Source: Symsagittifera roscoffensis (Eukaryota > Xenacoelomorpha > Acoela > Convolutidae). Taken from it: DNA of 60,000 nucleotides. Below the pieces are notes generated by a model. That model was given only the letters and a program-made list of their open reading frames with translations, was not told the origin of the DNA and did not search any database. The stretch covers positions 2,977,926 through 3,037,925 of the forward strand of contig NC_087064.1 of the NCBI RefSeq assembly GCF_963678635.1. Reading direction: 5' to 3'. A program made the translations under genes and the position numbers. Positions 11,813 through 24,146 of this stretch are shown one piece after another (positions within the stretch are counted from its first letter, which is position 1; each line of letters starts with the position of its first letter).

Positions 11813-12165
11813 TGAGATTTTTTGTGATAGTTTTTGCTCCTATCAACAAATTAATTATGGCAAATAAACTTCTTTAGACCAAGATTGATTAAACCTGCGC
11901 TTACGCGTTAATAGCGCGAAACAGATTCCGCGTTAATTGTCCTCAATTCACCATAATGGCAATCTTTAAACCCCCATAATTTTACGAAAAGTGATCACAG
12001 GTGAAATAACTTTTCAAACTTAAGCTCAGGGCAACAATACCTTTCGAATGATATAAAAAAACTCCGTCAAAAATAGATAGTTAAAAAGTCGAAATTTGTC
12101 TGAAGAAAAAAAAACCACCCGGAGCACAAATATTCCGTTGGTTTCGTTACGAAAGTCGAAACAAC
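11703..12165. repeat. Dispersed repeat shared with 34.2-34.7 kb
   Basis: Shares with 34205-34725, in the same orientation, 'caaattaattatggcaaataa', 'cgcttacgcgttaatagcgcga', 'aaaatggcaat.tttaaaccc' and 'gagcacaaatattccgtt'. Part also occurs near 29250-29420. A short 'cgcgttaatagcgcg' palindrome is a landmark. No coding capacity. Confidence 0.8.
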
Positions 12166-12694
12166 TAGTATTTAACATATGATTGCTTTTGGTTCCATTT
12201 TGAGAGTTTGAAAACTGCTGATTTGTCTACTTACTTGAATAGTTTATGCGCGCTGTGAAGATTTCATTTATGATACTGAAAAGATAACAACATCTAATTA
12301 TGCGTGGCAAACTATATCGCACTACAAAATCTTGCCAAATATAATTGATGCAAGCCAATCCTTGCTTCTCTGGCTTTTACACTTCATGCTCTATATTGCC
12401 CAAAGCTTATGAATTTTTAATATCATATTTACCAACAACTATTCGATGCCTATTAAGTGGCAGTTAGAACATTCAAAGCTTTGCCCTGATAAAAGAGCAG
12501 TGTTATTTGTTTTCTACATTTTTTTAATGCTGGCTTTTGCCAAGGGCAGTTTCACCTTTTACTGGATTTGTATAAGCAGGCTAACTACCATTGACAATTA
12601 ATTAATCGGAGATACTGCAAGTGTTATTTTTTTCAAATCGAGTAATATCTAAAAAACTTATTTCACAGCCGTAAAATTTTGACGGCAGTCAGCT
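12166..12694. other. No gene seen; repeat remnants
   Basis: Contains the 'tttgccctgata' fragment (12480) of the hairpin family found at 9227, 10467, 11703, 29505 and 34214. Nothing coding. Confidence 0.5.
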
Positions 12695-13603
12695 AAAAAA
12701 TTTGCGCTAATTTCGTTGCCTAAAAAATTGTGATAAAATCTTAAGAAAATTGGACTTCTCGAATACAAAAGCGTTGAAAGCCTGTCGCGACGTCTCAGCT
12801 TTGCCTTGACATTGACGCGAAGAAGTTGCGTTTTTTTCTGGACACTAATTTCAAACTACTGACTTGTAAAACCGGTACAAACTGATTTAAACTCACGGTC
12901 TTCTCGTGTCAAATTTAAGCGCAGGTAAGCAAAGTAGATCAAACATTCGCTTCTTGCCGATTGTTCACACCGCAACTAACGCAAACTTTGCTAAATTTAA
13001 CTTATCAGAAAACTGGCTGAATTGTTTTTGTTTGGTGTTTCTTAAACTAGCACATTAGATTGACATGGACATTAATGCCATTCGATTGGTGATATTTGGT
13101 GGCCTTTCTCCAACAGAAAAAGAATCAAAATTTAAAAAAAAATAATTGCAAGCGTGCACTTGGTACTGCGCTTTGGAAAATTGTAAAACGTAGTATTAAG
13201 TGTTTCTTCAATGATTTGAAACTCACGCTTGATTTCTCCCTAGGGAACTTAATTTGAATTAATGAAACTCACGCTCGAATGAAATTATTCATGTTTTAAA
13301 ATTCCATTGAAACAAAATATGTAGATTTATCTCGGGGATAAGTTTCCTTTAAGCACGTTTTCAACCTTTTTAACGGCCGCAGAGTTTCTTCCCTTTATAC
13401 CGTATAGAAGCAGCCGACACTAAGACACGGTATTATCCACAATCCCGAAAACGTTATGTTGGTGGTCAGACTAAATCGGTCAATCAAATGATTACGCAAC
13501 ATCCCCATTGGTTTTTGCTTTTTTCGGCTCTCCTCTTGCGTTCTAGCTAGATGTAAATCTTGGGCACAATAATTAAATTCTCAATGGCGAAGAAAACAAA
13601 GCA
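12695..13603. repeat. 908-bp tandem duplication, copy 1
   Basis: Begins 'aaaaaatttgcgctaatttcg' and is followed immediately by a near-identical copy. Contains 'aagcgcaggtaagcaaag' (12911), which fits a splice donor, a TATA-like 'tttataccgtatagaag', and two 'gaaactcacgct' blocks. No long ORF. Confidence 0.95.
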
Positions 13604-14517
13604 AAAAAATTTGCGCTAATTGCGTTGCCTAAAAAATTGTGATAAAATCTTAAGAAAATTGGACTTCTCGAATACAAAAGCGTCGAAAGACTGTCGCGAC
13701 GTCTCAGTTTTGCCTTGACATTGACGCAAAGAAGTTGCGTTTTTTTTTTCTGGGCACTAATATCAAACTACTGACTGGTAAAACCGGTACAAACTGATTT
13801 AAACTCACGGTCTTCTCGTGTCAAATTTAAGCGCAGGTAAGCAAAGAAGATCAAACTTTCGCTTCCTTGCCGATTGTTCACACCGCAACTAACGCAAACT
13901 TTGCTAAATTTAGGTTATCAGAAAACTGGTTGAATTGTTTTTGTTTGGTGTTTCTTAAACTAGCACATTAGATTGACATGAACATTAATACCATTCGATT
14001 GGTGATATTTGGTGGCCTTTCTCCAACAAAAAAAGAATCAAAATTTAAAAAATAAAAAATGCAAGCGTGCATTTGGTACTGCGCTTTGGAAAATTGTAAA
14101 ACGTACTATTAAGTGTTTCTTCATTGATTTGAAACTCACGCTTGATTTCTCCCTAGGGAATTTAATTTGAATTAATGAAACTCACGCTCGAATGAAATTA
14201 TTCATGTTTTAAAATTCCATTGAAACAAAATATGTAGATTTATCTCGGGAATAAGTCTCTTTTAGGCACGTTTTCAACCTTTTTAACGGCCGCAGAGTTT
14301 CTTCCCTTTATACCGTATAGAAGCAGCCGACACTAAGACACGATATTATCCACAATCCCGAAAACGTTATGTTGGTGGTCAGACTAAATCGGTCAATCAA
14401 ATGATTACGCAACATCTCCATTGTTTTTTGCTTTTTTCGGCTCTCCTCTTGCGTTTCTAGCAAGATGTAAATCTTGGGCACAATAATTAAATTCTCAATG
14501 GCGAAGAAAACAAAGCA
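13604..14517. repeat. 908-bp tandem duplication, copy 2
   Basis: Second copy, ending at 'gaagaaaacaaagca', the same point at which copy 1 ends. Only scattered substitutions and small indels separate the two. Confidence 0.95.
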
Positions 14518-17500
14518 ATTTATAAAGCACTTATTGAGCTATTTACTCTAAGTAACTTCTACAACGAAGCCCGCGTTTCGTTCCGTTCAATCGCTGCGTT
14601 ATCTCTATCGTCAATCCTTGCTTGACGCAATTCCAAAGTCGCCTACTCCAGCAGCGCAACTCGCCCACACAATAAATTCAACCCGGTATTAAACTTGGGT
14701 TCCAGCAGCGCAACTCGCTCATACAAATAGTCCAACCCGGTTCGAATCAGCTAGACTAAATACCTAACAACTGTGAGACACAACTAGTCTCGCGTCAAGC
14801 AATGGCGTCATCCACGGACCAACTATTTTTCTCGGCTAGGTCAATCGTTCCTTCTCTAACTCAGAACCAACAGTTCGCTCTCTTAGCGTAAGTGTTCTCT
14901 TACTCCGAAAACCAACTATTTGACTCACTGGCAATAATTATTCTCCCTAACTAACTGAGAACCAACTATTATTTATCTCAATATCAATTGTTCTCAATCT
15001 CCAAGGCTCTCCGGTACCATCCAGTTCCATATCTTTATTTAAACTTAGTTTTAGTTATGTCAAGCCATTCTCTATCAGTCCTGATATCCGCTTAATTTTT
15101 CCGTCCGCACATGTTTTATGACTATATCACTTTCCCTGTCAACTCTGCCACGTGCCAAGTTCGGCGTTTTATCGATTTTTTACGCTTATTAGTTACCAGT
15201 TAAGCGGTAGGTGTCACAATTTGACCAAGAAAGCAAATGTCATATGATTCTAATCAATTAATTCCTGACCTCCGGTAACTTCAGCCCTCGAGCTCAAATC
15301 AACATTCAAATCATGCTATTTTTACTCAGTGACCCTCCCAAAATCTTCATTTAATTATCCTGTTAATATTCACACGTCTCAAGGGTAGGAGCGACCCTTT
15401 TCATGGATATTTTTCTCATTCCAAGTATCTGAGACTTCTATCTGTACTCTATTCCAATCCCGACCGTCTAACTATCATGGGGACCTAGTTCGTCTATTAG
15501 GGGTCAAATTAAGCCAAAAGTAATCTCCGGGGAGCAAAGTAAAATCCCTGTCTGTTCATACCATATACGAGACCTAATTCTCAAGCCGCGGTCCCACTAC
15601 TGCCAATTTTCTCTGAGATTACGTTTCTTTAGTCGAGTTCAATTACTATTAAAAGATCATTCGCCAGGCTAAGCTGAACCCAATATTTACCAAATCCACT
15701 TTGAAATAACTCTACTACTCTCAGGCTGCGATGTAAAATATGTCTCTATCGGCTTCTGCTACAGGTCCCAATATACAAGTTCACTGCGAGTTATTAGTAA
15801 ATTGACCTGTTCATACCTGCAGAGATTGGACTGGGGAATAAGCCACTTTCCGGTGTTAACCTTGGATTTTTCTAGGCAAATTTGGGGTCTAAACGCCCAA
15901 AGATCAACATAAGGTTACCCAAGGGTCCCCCAGGTCAAACTTTTATATTTGGGTTCAGAACCCTATGGGGGACCTAACTACCAAGTTTCATACATATCCC
16001 ATTAATTTTCCAAGTTTATCCATTTCTAAGGTCCATAATCACTTTTCCCGGAAAAAGGCTATTAACACCGGAGGGAGCCGCTGGAGATATTTTACCGATC
16101 AGGGGTCTTTTTTCGAGGTTCCTATCTTATGTCTATTCCCGCAATAAAATCAATATAATTTTTCTTGTTATTTTGCATAAATTACCTATTTCCGTTCCTT
16201 TAAGGAGGTGCTTTTTCAAGTGCTAATGGCTTATTATCCAACCGATGGAAATAGCTCAAATTATAACAACATGTAATTTGACACTAACTATGATCCCTCC
16301 AAGTTTCAGCTCCCTGCGTTTTGTGGGGTCTGAGAATCGATTTCCGGAAGTTAGGGGTGGGTCTGTTTGCTTAGGGCATAAAACCGGAAGTGGGTGTCCT
16401 GGGGTTCTGGGGTCCAAACTTAAGCTTCCCTCAACTGGAATTACAGTATACTAAATTTTGAGCCCAAAACCGCCGCTAGCTTCCGAGTTTTCATAAGGCC
16501 ATTTACACTTCCGGGGACCGTTATCACTTGTCCCCCAAGGGTCTGAGGGATCCCGTTTTTCGCATGCCTGGGTCAATTCATCTCCAGTACCCGTCCTATG
16601 ATTTTCATAACATTAGCATTAGCTTCCTCATCTCTCAATGGGGGGGGGGGGTAGCCAACTTTGTCAAGTTTTATTTTCTGGCATAGGGGTGACAATTTCA
16701 ACCAAGCTTGAACTATTCTGTGCTCTACCATTTGTTTGCTGTGCTGCTTAGTTTAATGACTAATCAATCTTTCGCTCAGCTTACTATTAGCCTCACTATA
16801 CTGCATGCAAGTTCCTAGGTAGTAAATTCTACGTTCATTTCTTATTTTGCCGAAAGTGTGTTAGGATCACCGATCCTACAATATAGGTTAATTTGAGCTA
16901 AATGTGAGTATATTTTGTAAGTTTGTTTGTTAAATTTTTGTAGACACTAGGAGACAGATTATGCTTGCGCTACTTTTTTTCTGTCGTTTTTTAAAAATAT
17001 TTAGGCTTTGGAACATGTTTTGACCGAAAGTAATTAAATTGACTTTTTCTTGAGCTCCAGAAACAAAATAATGTCCATTTTAGCGGAGCTACGGATGTTT
17101 GGTAATGACGGTTTTGATTAGAACGCCAGATATTTTTTCTGCGCATCCTACCTTGATTTTTCATTTAATCAATAAAACAAACATACAACCGAGTACTTTT
17201 GAGCGCCCCGAATTAACGAGTGTTTAGAAAAGTTTTCAATTTCATTGAATTGAATAGACAATCAGCCCCTCAATCTTTTACTAAACGATATCGTTACGTA
17301 TTTAATATTTGTTTGACTGTGGATGATCAAAAAGACCTAAGTTTGACCTAAGTTGCAGCAAGGTATTTTTTTGCGCAGCTTCGGAGTGCCATACCTCAAT
17401 GTTTATGCAAAAGCAGTGACTTGGGACCCTACACAGTTTTGAACTTGATTTTTCAACTAATAAGATTGCGCTATTTTTAAAATTCAAGTTCCGAATTGTT

Positions 17501-17884
17501 CAAAGTCATCTATCGGTGATAATTTTTAGACATCGCATTCGCGTGCTCTAATTTATGAAATATAAGCTCAATTAAAAACGACTAGACCCATTTTTCTGCA
17601 TCTAGAATGTTTTAGTAGCTCATAGCATTCACTAGCAGACAAACCACCAAGCATAGCTGGCTTGTATGAATTGACTAGAGATGTACAAATACGTGGTACG
17701 CTTCCCTGTTTGTGGTACTTAACTTAGAATTCTTGGGAAAAATTAAAAGCTTGCAAACTCTCTGTCATAGTTTTTCCGAAGGGCATTTATATATCATCAT
17801 AAGTTATCGCAAAGCATTCAATGCAGCAGGAAACAATCACATTCACGAAGTCAAACCATAAACACACATATAGCACTAGAAACT
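14518..17884. other. Gene-poor segment with minisatellite-like repeats
   Basis: 14650-14745 holds two copies of a ~60-bp unit containing 'ccagcagcgcaactcgc...caacccggt'. 14815-15000 holds about four degenerate ~45-bp units with 'gaaccaactatt'. 14517-16650 is more GC-rich and less AT-tract-rich than its surroundings, and may be an old inserted element, but I find no long ORF, LTR pair or TIR. 16650-17884 is ordinary AT-rich DNA. Confidence 0.45.
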
Positions 17885-18187
17885 ATGCTTGTCTTCTTTG
17901 TCAATTTAGTGGTTTTGACACTCATATTTATTGCTGTTTTGGAAGCTACTGCCATAACACCCTCACAAATAACTCAGGCGCTGCAGAACTACGAAGATTG
18001 TCAGTTTGATCAAATCTCGGAGTGTTGTGTTATCGCTACAGTTACTTGGATGCAGTGTTGCATTGTGGCTTTACCTTGGGCCCAAAACATAATCGATATT
18101 TTCAAAAAAGTTCACATACTGGAGAAAGAAATTAACGGAACCATACAATTTGTGAATTTTTTTAGTTTCTGTAAAAGAGGACTTTGA
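17885..18187 (+). CDS. Secreted six-cysteine peptide, family A member 2
   Basis: 100 residues. A strong hydrophobic signal peptide spans about residues 1-22 and is followed by C39-x7-C47C48-x9-C58C59 and a last cysteine at 96 in FCK, matching the cysteine frame of 5992-6246, which ends in SCK. The segment between the second CC and the last cysteine is about 15 residues longer here and contains one N-G-T sequon. Start chosen because the signal peptide begins there; another frame is also open upstream but has no such feature. A family B gene follows 4.7 kb downstream on the same strand, with repeats in between. Confidence 0.65.
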   Translation: MLVFFVNLVVLTLIFIAVLEATAITPSQITQALQNYEDCQFDQISECCVIATVTWMQCCIVALPWAQNIIDIFKKVHILEKEINGTIQFVNFFSFCKRGL

Positions 18188-18399
18188 CTGTCAAACTTTT
18201 TTCAATGTGCATGTAAAACCAGCAAGTTTTGACCACATATACAACTGTTTGAACGAAGAGAAATGACCCTCAACTAATTTTTAAGTCATTAAAAATTTAC
18301 TTCAGATGAAAGAATTTCGGATTTTTCTAACCTTATTATTCCAGTAAGAAGTAGTACTTATTCGACTTATTATTGCACTTTTACATCACGATATCACTA

Positions 18400-19490
18400 C
18401 CCGGGTTGACCAAAAATGCTAATCATACAATTTCCATATATGAAAAAATGCGAATCATACACTTTTCATGCTGCAATTCTATAAGTACAAAAAATTGCAA
18501 TTCTATAAGTACAAAAAATTGCTTTTTCATATATGGAAATTGCCTGACTAGCTTTTTTCTATAAACAAAAAAATTTGATGTTTTTTCAATTTTAATTTCT
18601 CAAAGTCTTATGACAAAAACTATGATTTACTCAAAACTATAGTCACCAAAGGTTTGAACTTCTTGCATTAAAAATGCATTGCAAATGACCTGAAATGTCC
18701 AAGAATTGTCTTACACAAATGATATACTGAAAAACGTCAAAATTTTGAATTTCGACTAGATGGTCATTGAAGATGATCATTGTTTAAGTCCGAATACTTA
18801 TTTGACCAGACATTAATCAAGGCATACATTAACATGCCATAAAAAGAAATTGAAGTTTTGAGAATTTTTGAAAAAAAAAATTATGCAGAGAAACAGAAAA
18901 AAATCAACTTTTTGTGTATCCAGGACTACGTTATGCACACAAAAAATTGCGATCATTTGCTTTGGAATATGTTTGCTTGAGTACAAATTTCGTTTTGCGG
19001 TTGAAAAAAAGCAGAAAAAGTTTTGGGGCAATTTCAGTAATACTTCAAAAAAGAGCCAGTCATACAATTTCCGTATGTCCGTTGTATCTATCCAATTTTT
19101 AATAGTTTTCATCTGAAAAATGATACAAAGCTAAAAAACTGGTCTCATTAGTTAAAATACTCAAATTTCAAGCCATCATTCGAAAGTCTTTTCTTCACGT
19201 TTTTCATTTTTTTTGACACCAAGACAGAGATAACCAAGATGACCTCCATAAACCAAAAATACCAATAACACAATACCAATAACACAATTTCCATAAGATT
19301 AGCTTTTTGTGAAAAACAATTCTTTTTTTTTCTACGATACACCGAGCTGCAAGCCAAAACAAAAGAATTCTTTCAAAATTTGATGATAACATTTTAGCCA
19401 AACTTATGAAATTTGAATGATTTTTTTTTCGTAGACTTATTTTGTGGAATTGTATGATTGGCATTTTTAGTCTCTGGAGGTCAACCCGGG
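18400..19490. mobile_element. TIR element with CCCGGGTTGACC ends and TA target site
   Basis: The left end, cccgggttgacc at 18400, is followed by 'aatgctaatcatacaattt'. The right end is its inverted match, 'aaattgtatgattggcattttt' and ggtcaacccggg ending at 19490, with about 15 bp extra before the last block. TA flanks each end (18398-18399 and 19491-19492), as expected for Tc1/mariner- or similar TA-targeting elements. The ~1.1 kb interior has no transposase. A second right end lies near 20990-21030 and a second left end at 31189. Confidence 0.75.
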
Positions 19491-20253
19491 TATCTTTTGC
19501 TTAGAAAATTTGTCACAGTGAAGAAAAAAATTTCGAAGGGTAGCTTGAAATATGAATATTTTTTTGAACGAGACCAGTTTTTTTGTTTTCATATCTTTTT
19601 TTGATGAAAACTAAAAAAAAATGGATAGAAAAAAAACAGAGGGCAAACACAGAGAAGATAGTTACCTCCTTCAATTACGGTATTGTTTTGAAAATAAGTT
19701 TCATGAAAATGGGACTAATCTTCAACAAACTGCCGTATCTGGAAGCCGAAATAACATTAGAATTATCTAACAATTACATAACAACCATTATATTTTGTTG
19801 TTATGTTACATAACAATACTAATTTTTGGCTTGATGAAATAGTGATATGGTTTTCGGTTCATGGGCTCTTTGGCTTGTTGTCTTACTACGTAGCTAGCAA
19901 TAGCAGCAACACAAACAAGATATAACTAAGTCTCAGTTGTTTGTTACTTATTTTTAAAAATCCCAGAGTTTGAGGCGAACAGTTCTCTAAAGGTCTTTTG
20001 CCTGCAGAAAACTTTGATGACAACTGGAATTAGGTAACCGAAAGACACCAAAAACAAGACATATCAAGTCTCTTTTCTTGGTTTATTATCTCGGCTTGTT
20101 GGCCTTCCACAAAAAATGGCTCCAACTTTTGACGGAAAAGTTCAAAATTTTAATGGTTAAGCCTCTTCTTTTTGTTGATTTTGGAAACTTAATGCTACTT
20201 TTCCCTGAAATCTTTCTGTGAAGCATCAAACTTTTGTTTTTTCACAAGATTAC
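18764..20253. repeat. ~1.5-kb tandem unit, copy 1
   Basis: Starts at 'tcattgaagatgatcattgtt'; the same series of blocks restarts at 20254 and 21774. It overlaps the right half of the TIR element and extends through 'ggcttgttgtcttacta' to 'ctgcagaaaac'. No gene. Confidence 0.8.
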
Positions 20254-21773
20254 TATTGAAGATGATCATTGTTAAAATCTGAAATTTTAGTTAGCCAGAA
20301 AACATTGATCAAGGCATACACAATCATGCCATACAAAAGAAATAGGAGTTTTGAGACGTTTTGAAAAAACTTATGTAGAAAAACAGAAAAAAATTCAATT
20401 TTTGTGCATCCAGGCCAGGACTACTTTATGCACACGAAAATTTTATGCATGCGATCATTGGTTTCGGAAACTGTTAGCTTGAGTTCAAAATTTGTTTTGC
20501 GGTTAAAAAAAAACAAAATAAAAATTTAGGGTGATTTCGAATATACTTCGAAAAAGTGCTAGTCATACAATTTCCGTATGTCCGTTGAAGTAACTATCAT
20601 CTCAGTTTTTTCCCTCTGTTGTGTATCTTTCCAAGTTTATTAGTTTATTAGTTTTCATCAATTTATGATACAAAGCTCAAAAATTGGTCTCATTCTTTAA
20701 AAAACTCAAATTTCAAGCTATCATTCGAAATTTTTTTCTACACGTTTTTCATTTTTTTGACACCAAGACAGAAATAACCAAGATGAATTCCATAAACCAA
20801 AAATACCAATAACATAATTTCCATAAGATTAGCTTTTTGTGAAAAACAATTCTTCTTTTTTATTTTCTACGATACACCGAGCTTCGAGTCAAAACAAAAG
20901 AATTCTTTCAAAATTCGATGACACCATTTTAGCCAAACATATGAAATTTGAATTGTAATTTTTATTTCGTAGACTTATTTGGTGGATTTGTATGATTGGC
21001 ATTTTCGGTTTATGGAGGTCAACCTGGTTATCTCTTGCTTAGAGTCAAAAGTTTGTAAAAATGAAGAAAAAATTCAAAAGATAGCTTGAACTTTAATTAT
21101 TTTATCGAATGAGACCAGTTTTTTTGGGCTTGCCATCAATTTTTTTCAAAATAAAATAAAATTGGATAGCTACACAACAGAGGTCAAAAACTGAGATGAT
21201 AGTTAACTCATTCAATTACGGCTTTGTTTTGATTTTGAGTTTCATAAAATGGGACTACTCTTATACAATCTTTCGTATCTGGAAGCCGAAATAACATCAG
21301 AATTATATAAAAATTACACAACAACCATAACATTATGTTGTTACGTTGCATAACAATACTTATTTTTGGCTTGATGAAGTAGTAATATGATTTTCAGTTC
21401 ATTGGCCCTTTGGCTTGTTGTCTTACTATATAGCTACCAATAGCAGCAACACAAACAAGATGTAACTAAACCTCATTTGTTTGTTCCCTTTTTTCTATCA
21501 CAGAGTTTGAGGCCAACACTTCTCTGAAGTTCTTTTGCCTGCAGAAAACGTTGAAGGCAATTGGAGTTAGTTAGCTAAAAAACACCAAAAAGAAGACACT
21601 ACAATTCTCTTTTTTTAGCTGGTTCTCTCGGCTTGTTAGCCTTTCACCAAATATGGGTTCGACCTTTGTCGGAAATTTAATGATTAATCGTCTTCGTTGT
21701 GTTGTTTTTGGAAATTTACTTATACTTTTCTCTGAAATCTTTCTTTGCAGTATCAAGTTTTTGATTTTTGACT
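20254..21773. repeat. ~1.5-kb tandem unit, copy 2
   Basis: Second unit, including 'agtgctagtcatacaatttccgtatg', a right end of the TIR element with ggtcaacctgg near 21020, 'aacatcagaattatataa', and 'ggcttgttgtcttactat'. Diverged from copy 1 by substitutions and indels. Confidence 0.8.
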
Positions 21774-22105
21774 TGATGATCATTGCTAAAATCTGAGTTT
21801 AAAGGTAATCAGACATTGATGAAGGCATACATAAACTTGCCATACAAAAAAAATGGGACTTTTGAAAATTTTTTAAGAAAATTGTATGGAGAAACAGAAG
21901 AAAAAAACTCAAATTTTGTGTATCTAGGTCTACGCTATGTGCAAAATTTTTTTTTTGCATGCCATCATTTGCTTTAGAAACTGTTTGCTTGGGTGCAAAC
22001 TTCGTTTTGAGATTAAAAAACCAAAAGAATTTTTTGGGTAAATTTCAAAAGTACTTCAAAAAGTGCTAGTCACCATCAAAAAAGTGCTAGTCATGCAAGT
22101 TTGTA
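21774..22105. repeat. ~1.5-kb tandem unit, copy 3 (truncated)
   Basis: Only the first ~330 bp of the unit, ending in 'aaagtgctagtcatgcaagtttgtatgccgttga', where the other copies have 'agtgctagtcatacaatttccgtatgtccgttg'. 'aaagtgctagtca' itself is duplicated here (22060 and 22081). Confidence 0.75.
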
Positions 22106-22864
22106 TGCCGTTGAGGTAAAATTTGTTCAGGCTTAATTTTGGATTTGCGTGGTTTGATTTTTGATTTATTTTTATTTTCAGTTAATTTCCTTTGATAAAG
22201 GGAAAGATTAAAAGTCAAGAAATACTTGATCAATTTCGTAGTAGTTAGAACATAGTTAAAAGATGCCCGAGGGAAAAAGCCCATCCTGAGGGCACGAAGT
22301 GCCCGATGGCGGCTCTTTTGCCCAAGGCCATCTTCAACTACATTTTTGGGAAAAGATTCCGGAAAATTGTTAGAGCCCGGAAAAGTGCGCGAAACTATGC
22401 AAATGATTTTTTTTTCATTCATGCCTTGTCGTGAAAGAACATGTGTGAAAGAGCAAAAACATACTCTTCTAGTTTTGAAAGTGGATTTTAATTTTCAGAT
22501 TTCCCGGTGGAATAAAAAAGTTAATTATTGATCTAGTTTTCTCGAAATGGTTTAATTATATTTTAAGTATGTCAATCATAATTTTTTGCTTGCGTTCATT
22601 GACTCTTGCAATTGTCGGTTTACTGGGTTTCTTGAGTTTTCAAGGCTTTTTTGAGGTATTTCTACTCATTTTGCGAAGTGCAGCTTAGCCTCTGTATGCT
22701 GCCCTTTTCTGCTTCTTAGCCTTTGCTTTTTCCTGTTTTCTCGCGTTCAGTGACTCTTTTCCAACTGTCTCTTGGTTATATGTTTCAGATATCTGAGTGA
22801 AATAGTGCATATTAGAACAAAAATTTTGCTAAAGTAGAATTTTGGTGAACTTTTTTGTAATCAG
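22106..22864. other. No gene seen
   Basis: AT-rich DNA upstream of the second family B gene. It contains the pyrimidine-rich stretch and AG (22863-22864) that would be that exon's splice acceptor. Confidence 0.4.
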
Positions 22865-22891
22865 GAGAACGAAGATATAAGGCAAAATACT

Positions 22892-23158
22892 ATGGAACTA
22901 TTTGAAGGAACGAAAGATTGCCTTGGAGAAGTGATAGTCGACTGTGTCAATTCACAGTTGAATGGGGGAGGGGGGCCTAACAACACCTTACAGGGAACTA
23001 ACACCGGAGTCTCCACTACAAGTGTTTTGGAGGAAATTTGGAAAAATGAAACTAAATTGCGAGAGGCTTTGGAAGACGAGGCTGGAAATAGTTCACATAT
23101 ATTTTCTGCTGACCCTTTTTGGCCAGTCATGTCAATAATAATCAAATGGTTGTTGTGA
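22892..23158 (+). CDS. Small glycosylation-sequon protein, family B member 2
   Basis: 88 residues from ATG, paralogous to 7118-7453. Shared features in order: M-E-LF, LGE with a cysteine seven residues later, a Gly-rich stretch, WKNET (N52 sequon), ALEDEA, and a Trp-containing hydrophobic C-terminus, which is shorter and less clearly membrane-spanning here. The ATG is 27 bp after the acceptor AG at 22863-22864 and the frame is open back to it, exactly as in member 1, so the true protein may be longer at the N-terminus. A run of G at 22968 sits in the Gly codons. Function unknown; the conserved sequon suggests the extracytoplasmic side. Confidence 0.6.
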   Translation: MELFEGTKDCLGEVIVDCVNSQLNGGGGPNNTLQGTNTGVSTTSVLEEIWKNETKLREALEDEAGNSSHIFSADPFWPVMSIIIKWLL

Positions 23159-23159
23159 G

Positions 23160-23860
23160 CTCGTTCGAGTCTATTTAATGTCCTAATGCGTATTCATAGT
23201 CATTAGCGATCTTGAACTCAGAGGCAAAGGTGTAACAAAATTAATTCGGATTGCATATATGACTTTATTAGCAAAACGTTCAGTTGGAACTTCGCGAAAA
23301 TTTCCGAATCAGCAAGAAATGCTCATTTTGACAAAAGAGTCATAGGTCAAACATGAAATTCACAGAAGTTGCCTGTATTTGCTTGTATTTATCTATAGTT
23401 CAACAATCATAGCAATCCAGCATTTATTTTTCGGTAAAAAAAAGAATAATTTCAAAAGAAAACATTTTGTGTTCAAACTAAGATGATTAATTCAAACCTT
23501 TACTTTAAATGATAGTTTCTTTGCAAAGAAGTTGAGGCGCAAAAAATGTACAGACATTTCTTCACTTCTTATTCCCGCGAGGTCGAAAACGCCGGAGCTG
23601 ACTTTCGAACAGTTGGGCTAACTTAGACAATTCTGCAACAAATAAGACCAACTCTTAGAAAAATGTGACTAGATGAGCGTAAATAGCGACACAATGAGTT
23701 CATAAGTTGAGCGTGTTGGTCCTCATTCTTGGTATGTTTGGATAAAACCAGGATTCTTTTTGAAAAATAATTGGTATTAAAAACCTCTTGCCAAAACTGA
23801 GGTAAAATTGCGTGAGGCAACAATTCGTATCATTTGAAAAAGCGACAATTCGTCGCAGAG
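23160..23860. other. No gene seen
   Basis: AT-rich DNA without recognisable exons, repeats or RNA genes. Confidence 0.4.
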
Positions 23861-24146
23861 AAATTTTCCATATTAATTTTCCGAGCTCTCCCAAATCAGT
23901 ATAAAAGACCCTATTTTGACAAACAATTTTGCATCGCTGGCGAATTATTGAAAAAAGGTAAAAAATACCATTTTTGGGTACCTTTTGGAAATTTTTGACC
24001 ATAAAAATGCGTTTTTCAGCGCGCTCCTATAATTTACTAAAATTTACTCAAGTTACTATAATTTGGCGCCGAAGGCACCTTTGCGAAAGTTTTAGAGTTC
24101 GTTGAGCGAAAATGGATGTCATAATCTAATGCCAAAATGTTCTGTC
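23861..24146. mobile_element. hAT-type MITE fragment, copy d
   Basis: 'ttttccgagctctcccaaatcagtataaaagaccc' and 'ttggcgccgaaggcacctttgcgaaagttttag' match the interior of the MITE at 1944-2309 in the same orientation, with much divergence. The left TIR is not visible and the right side runs into the assembly gap. Confidence 0.65.

Noticed and set aside
14518-16650. Possible LTR or other old element from its distinct composition
   Set aside because: No paired direct repeats, TG..CA borders or coding remnants could be found by eye.
22087-22422. 111-codon minus-strand ORF
   Set aside because: Lys/Arg-rich in AT-rich DNA, no signal, paralogue or splice support.
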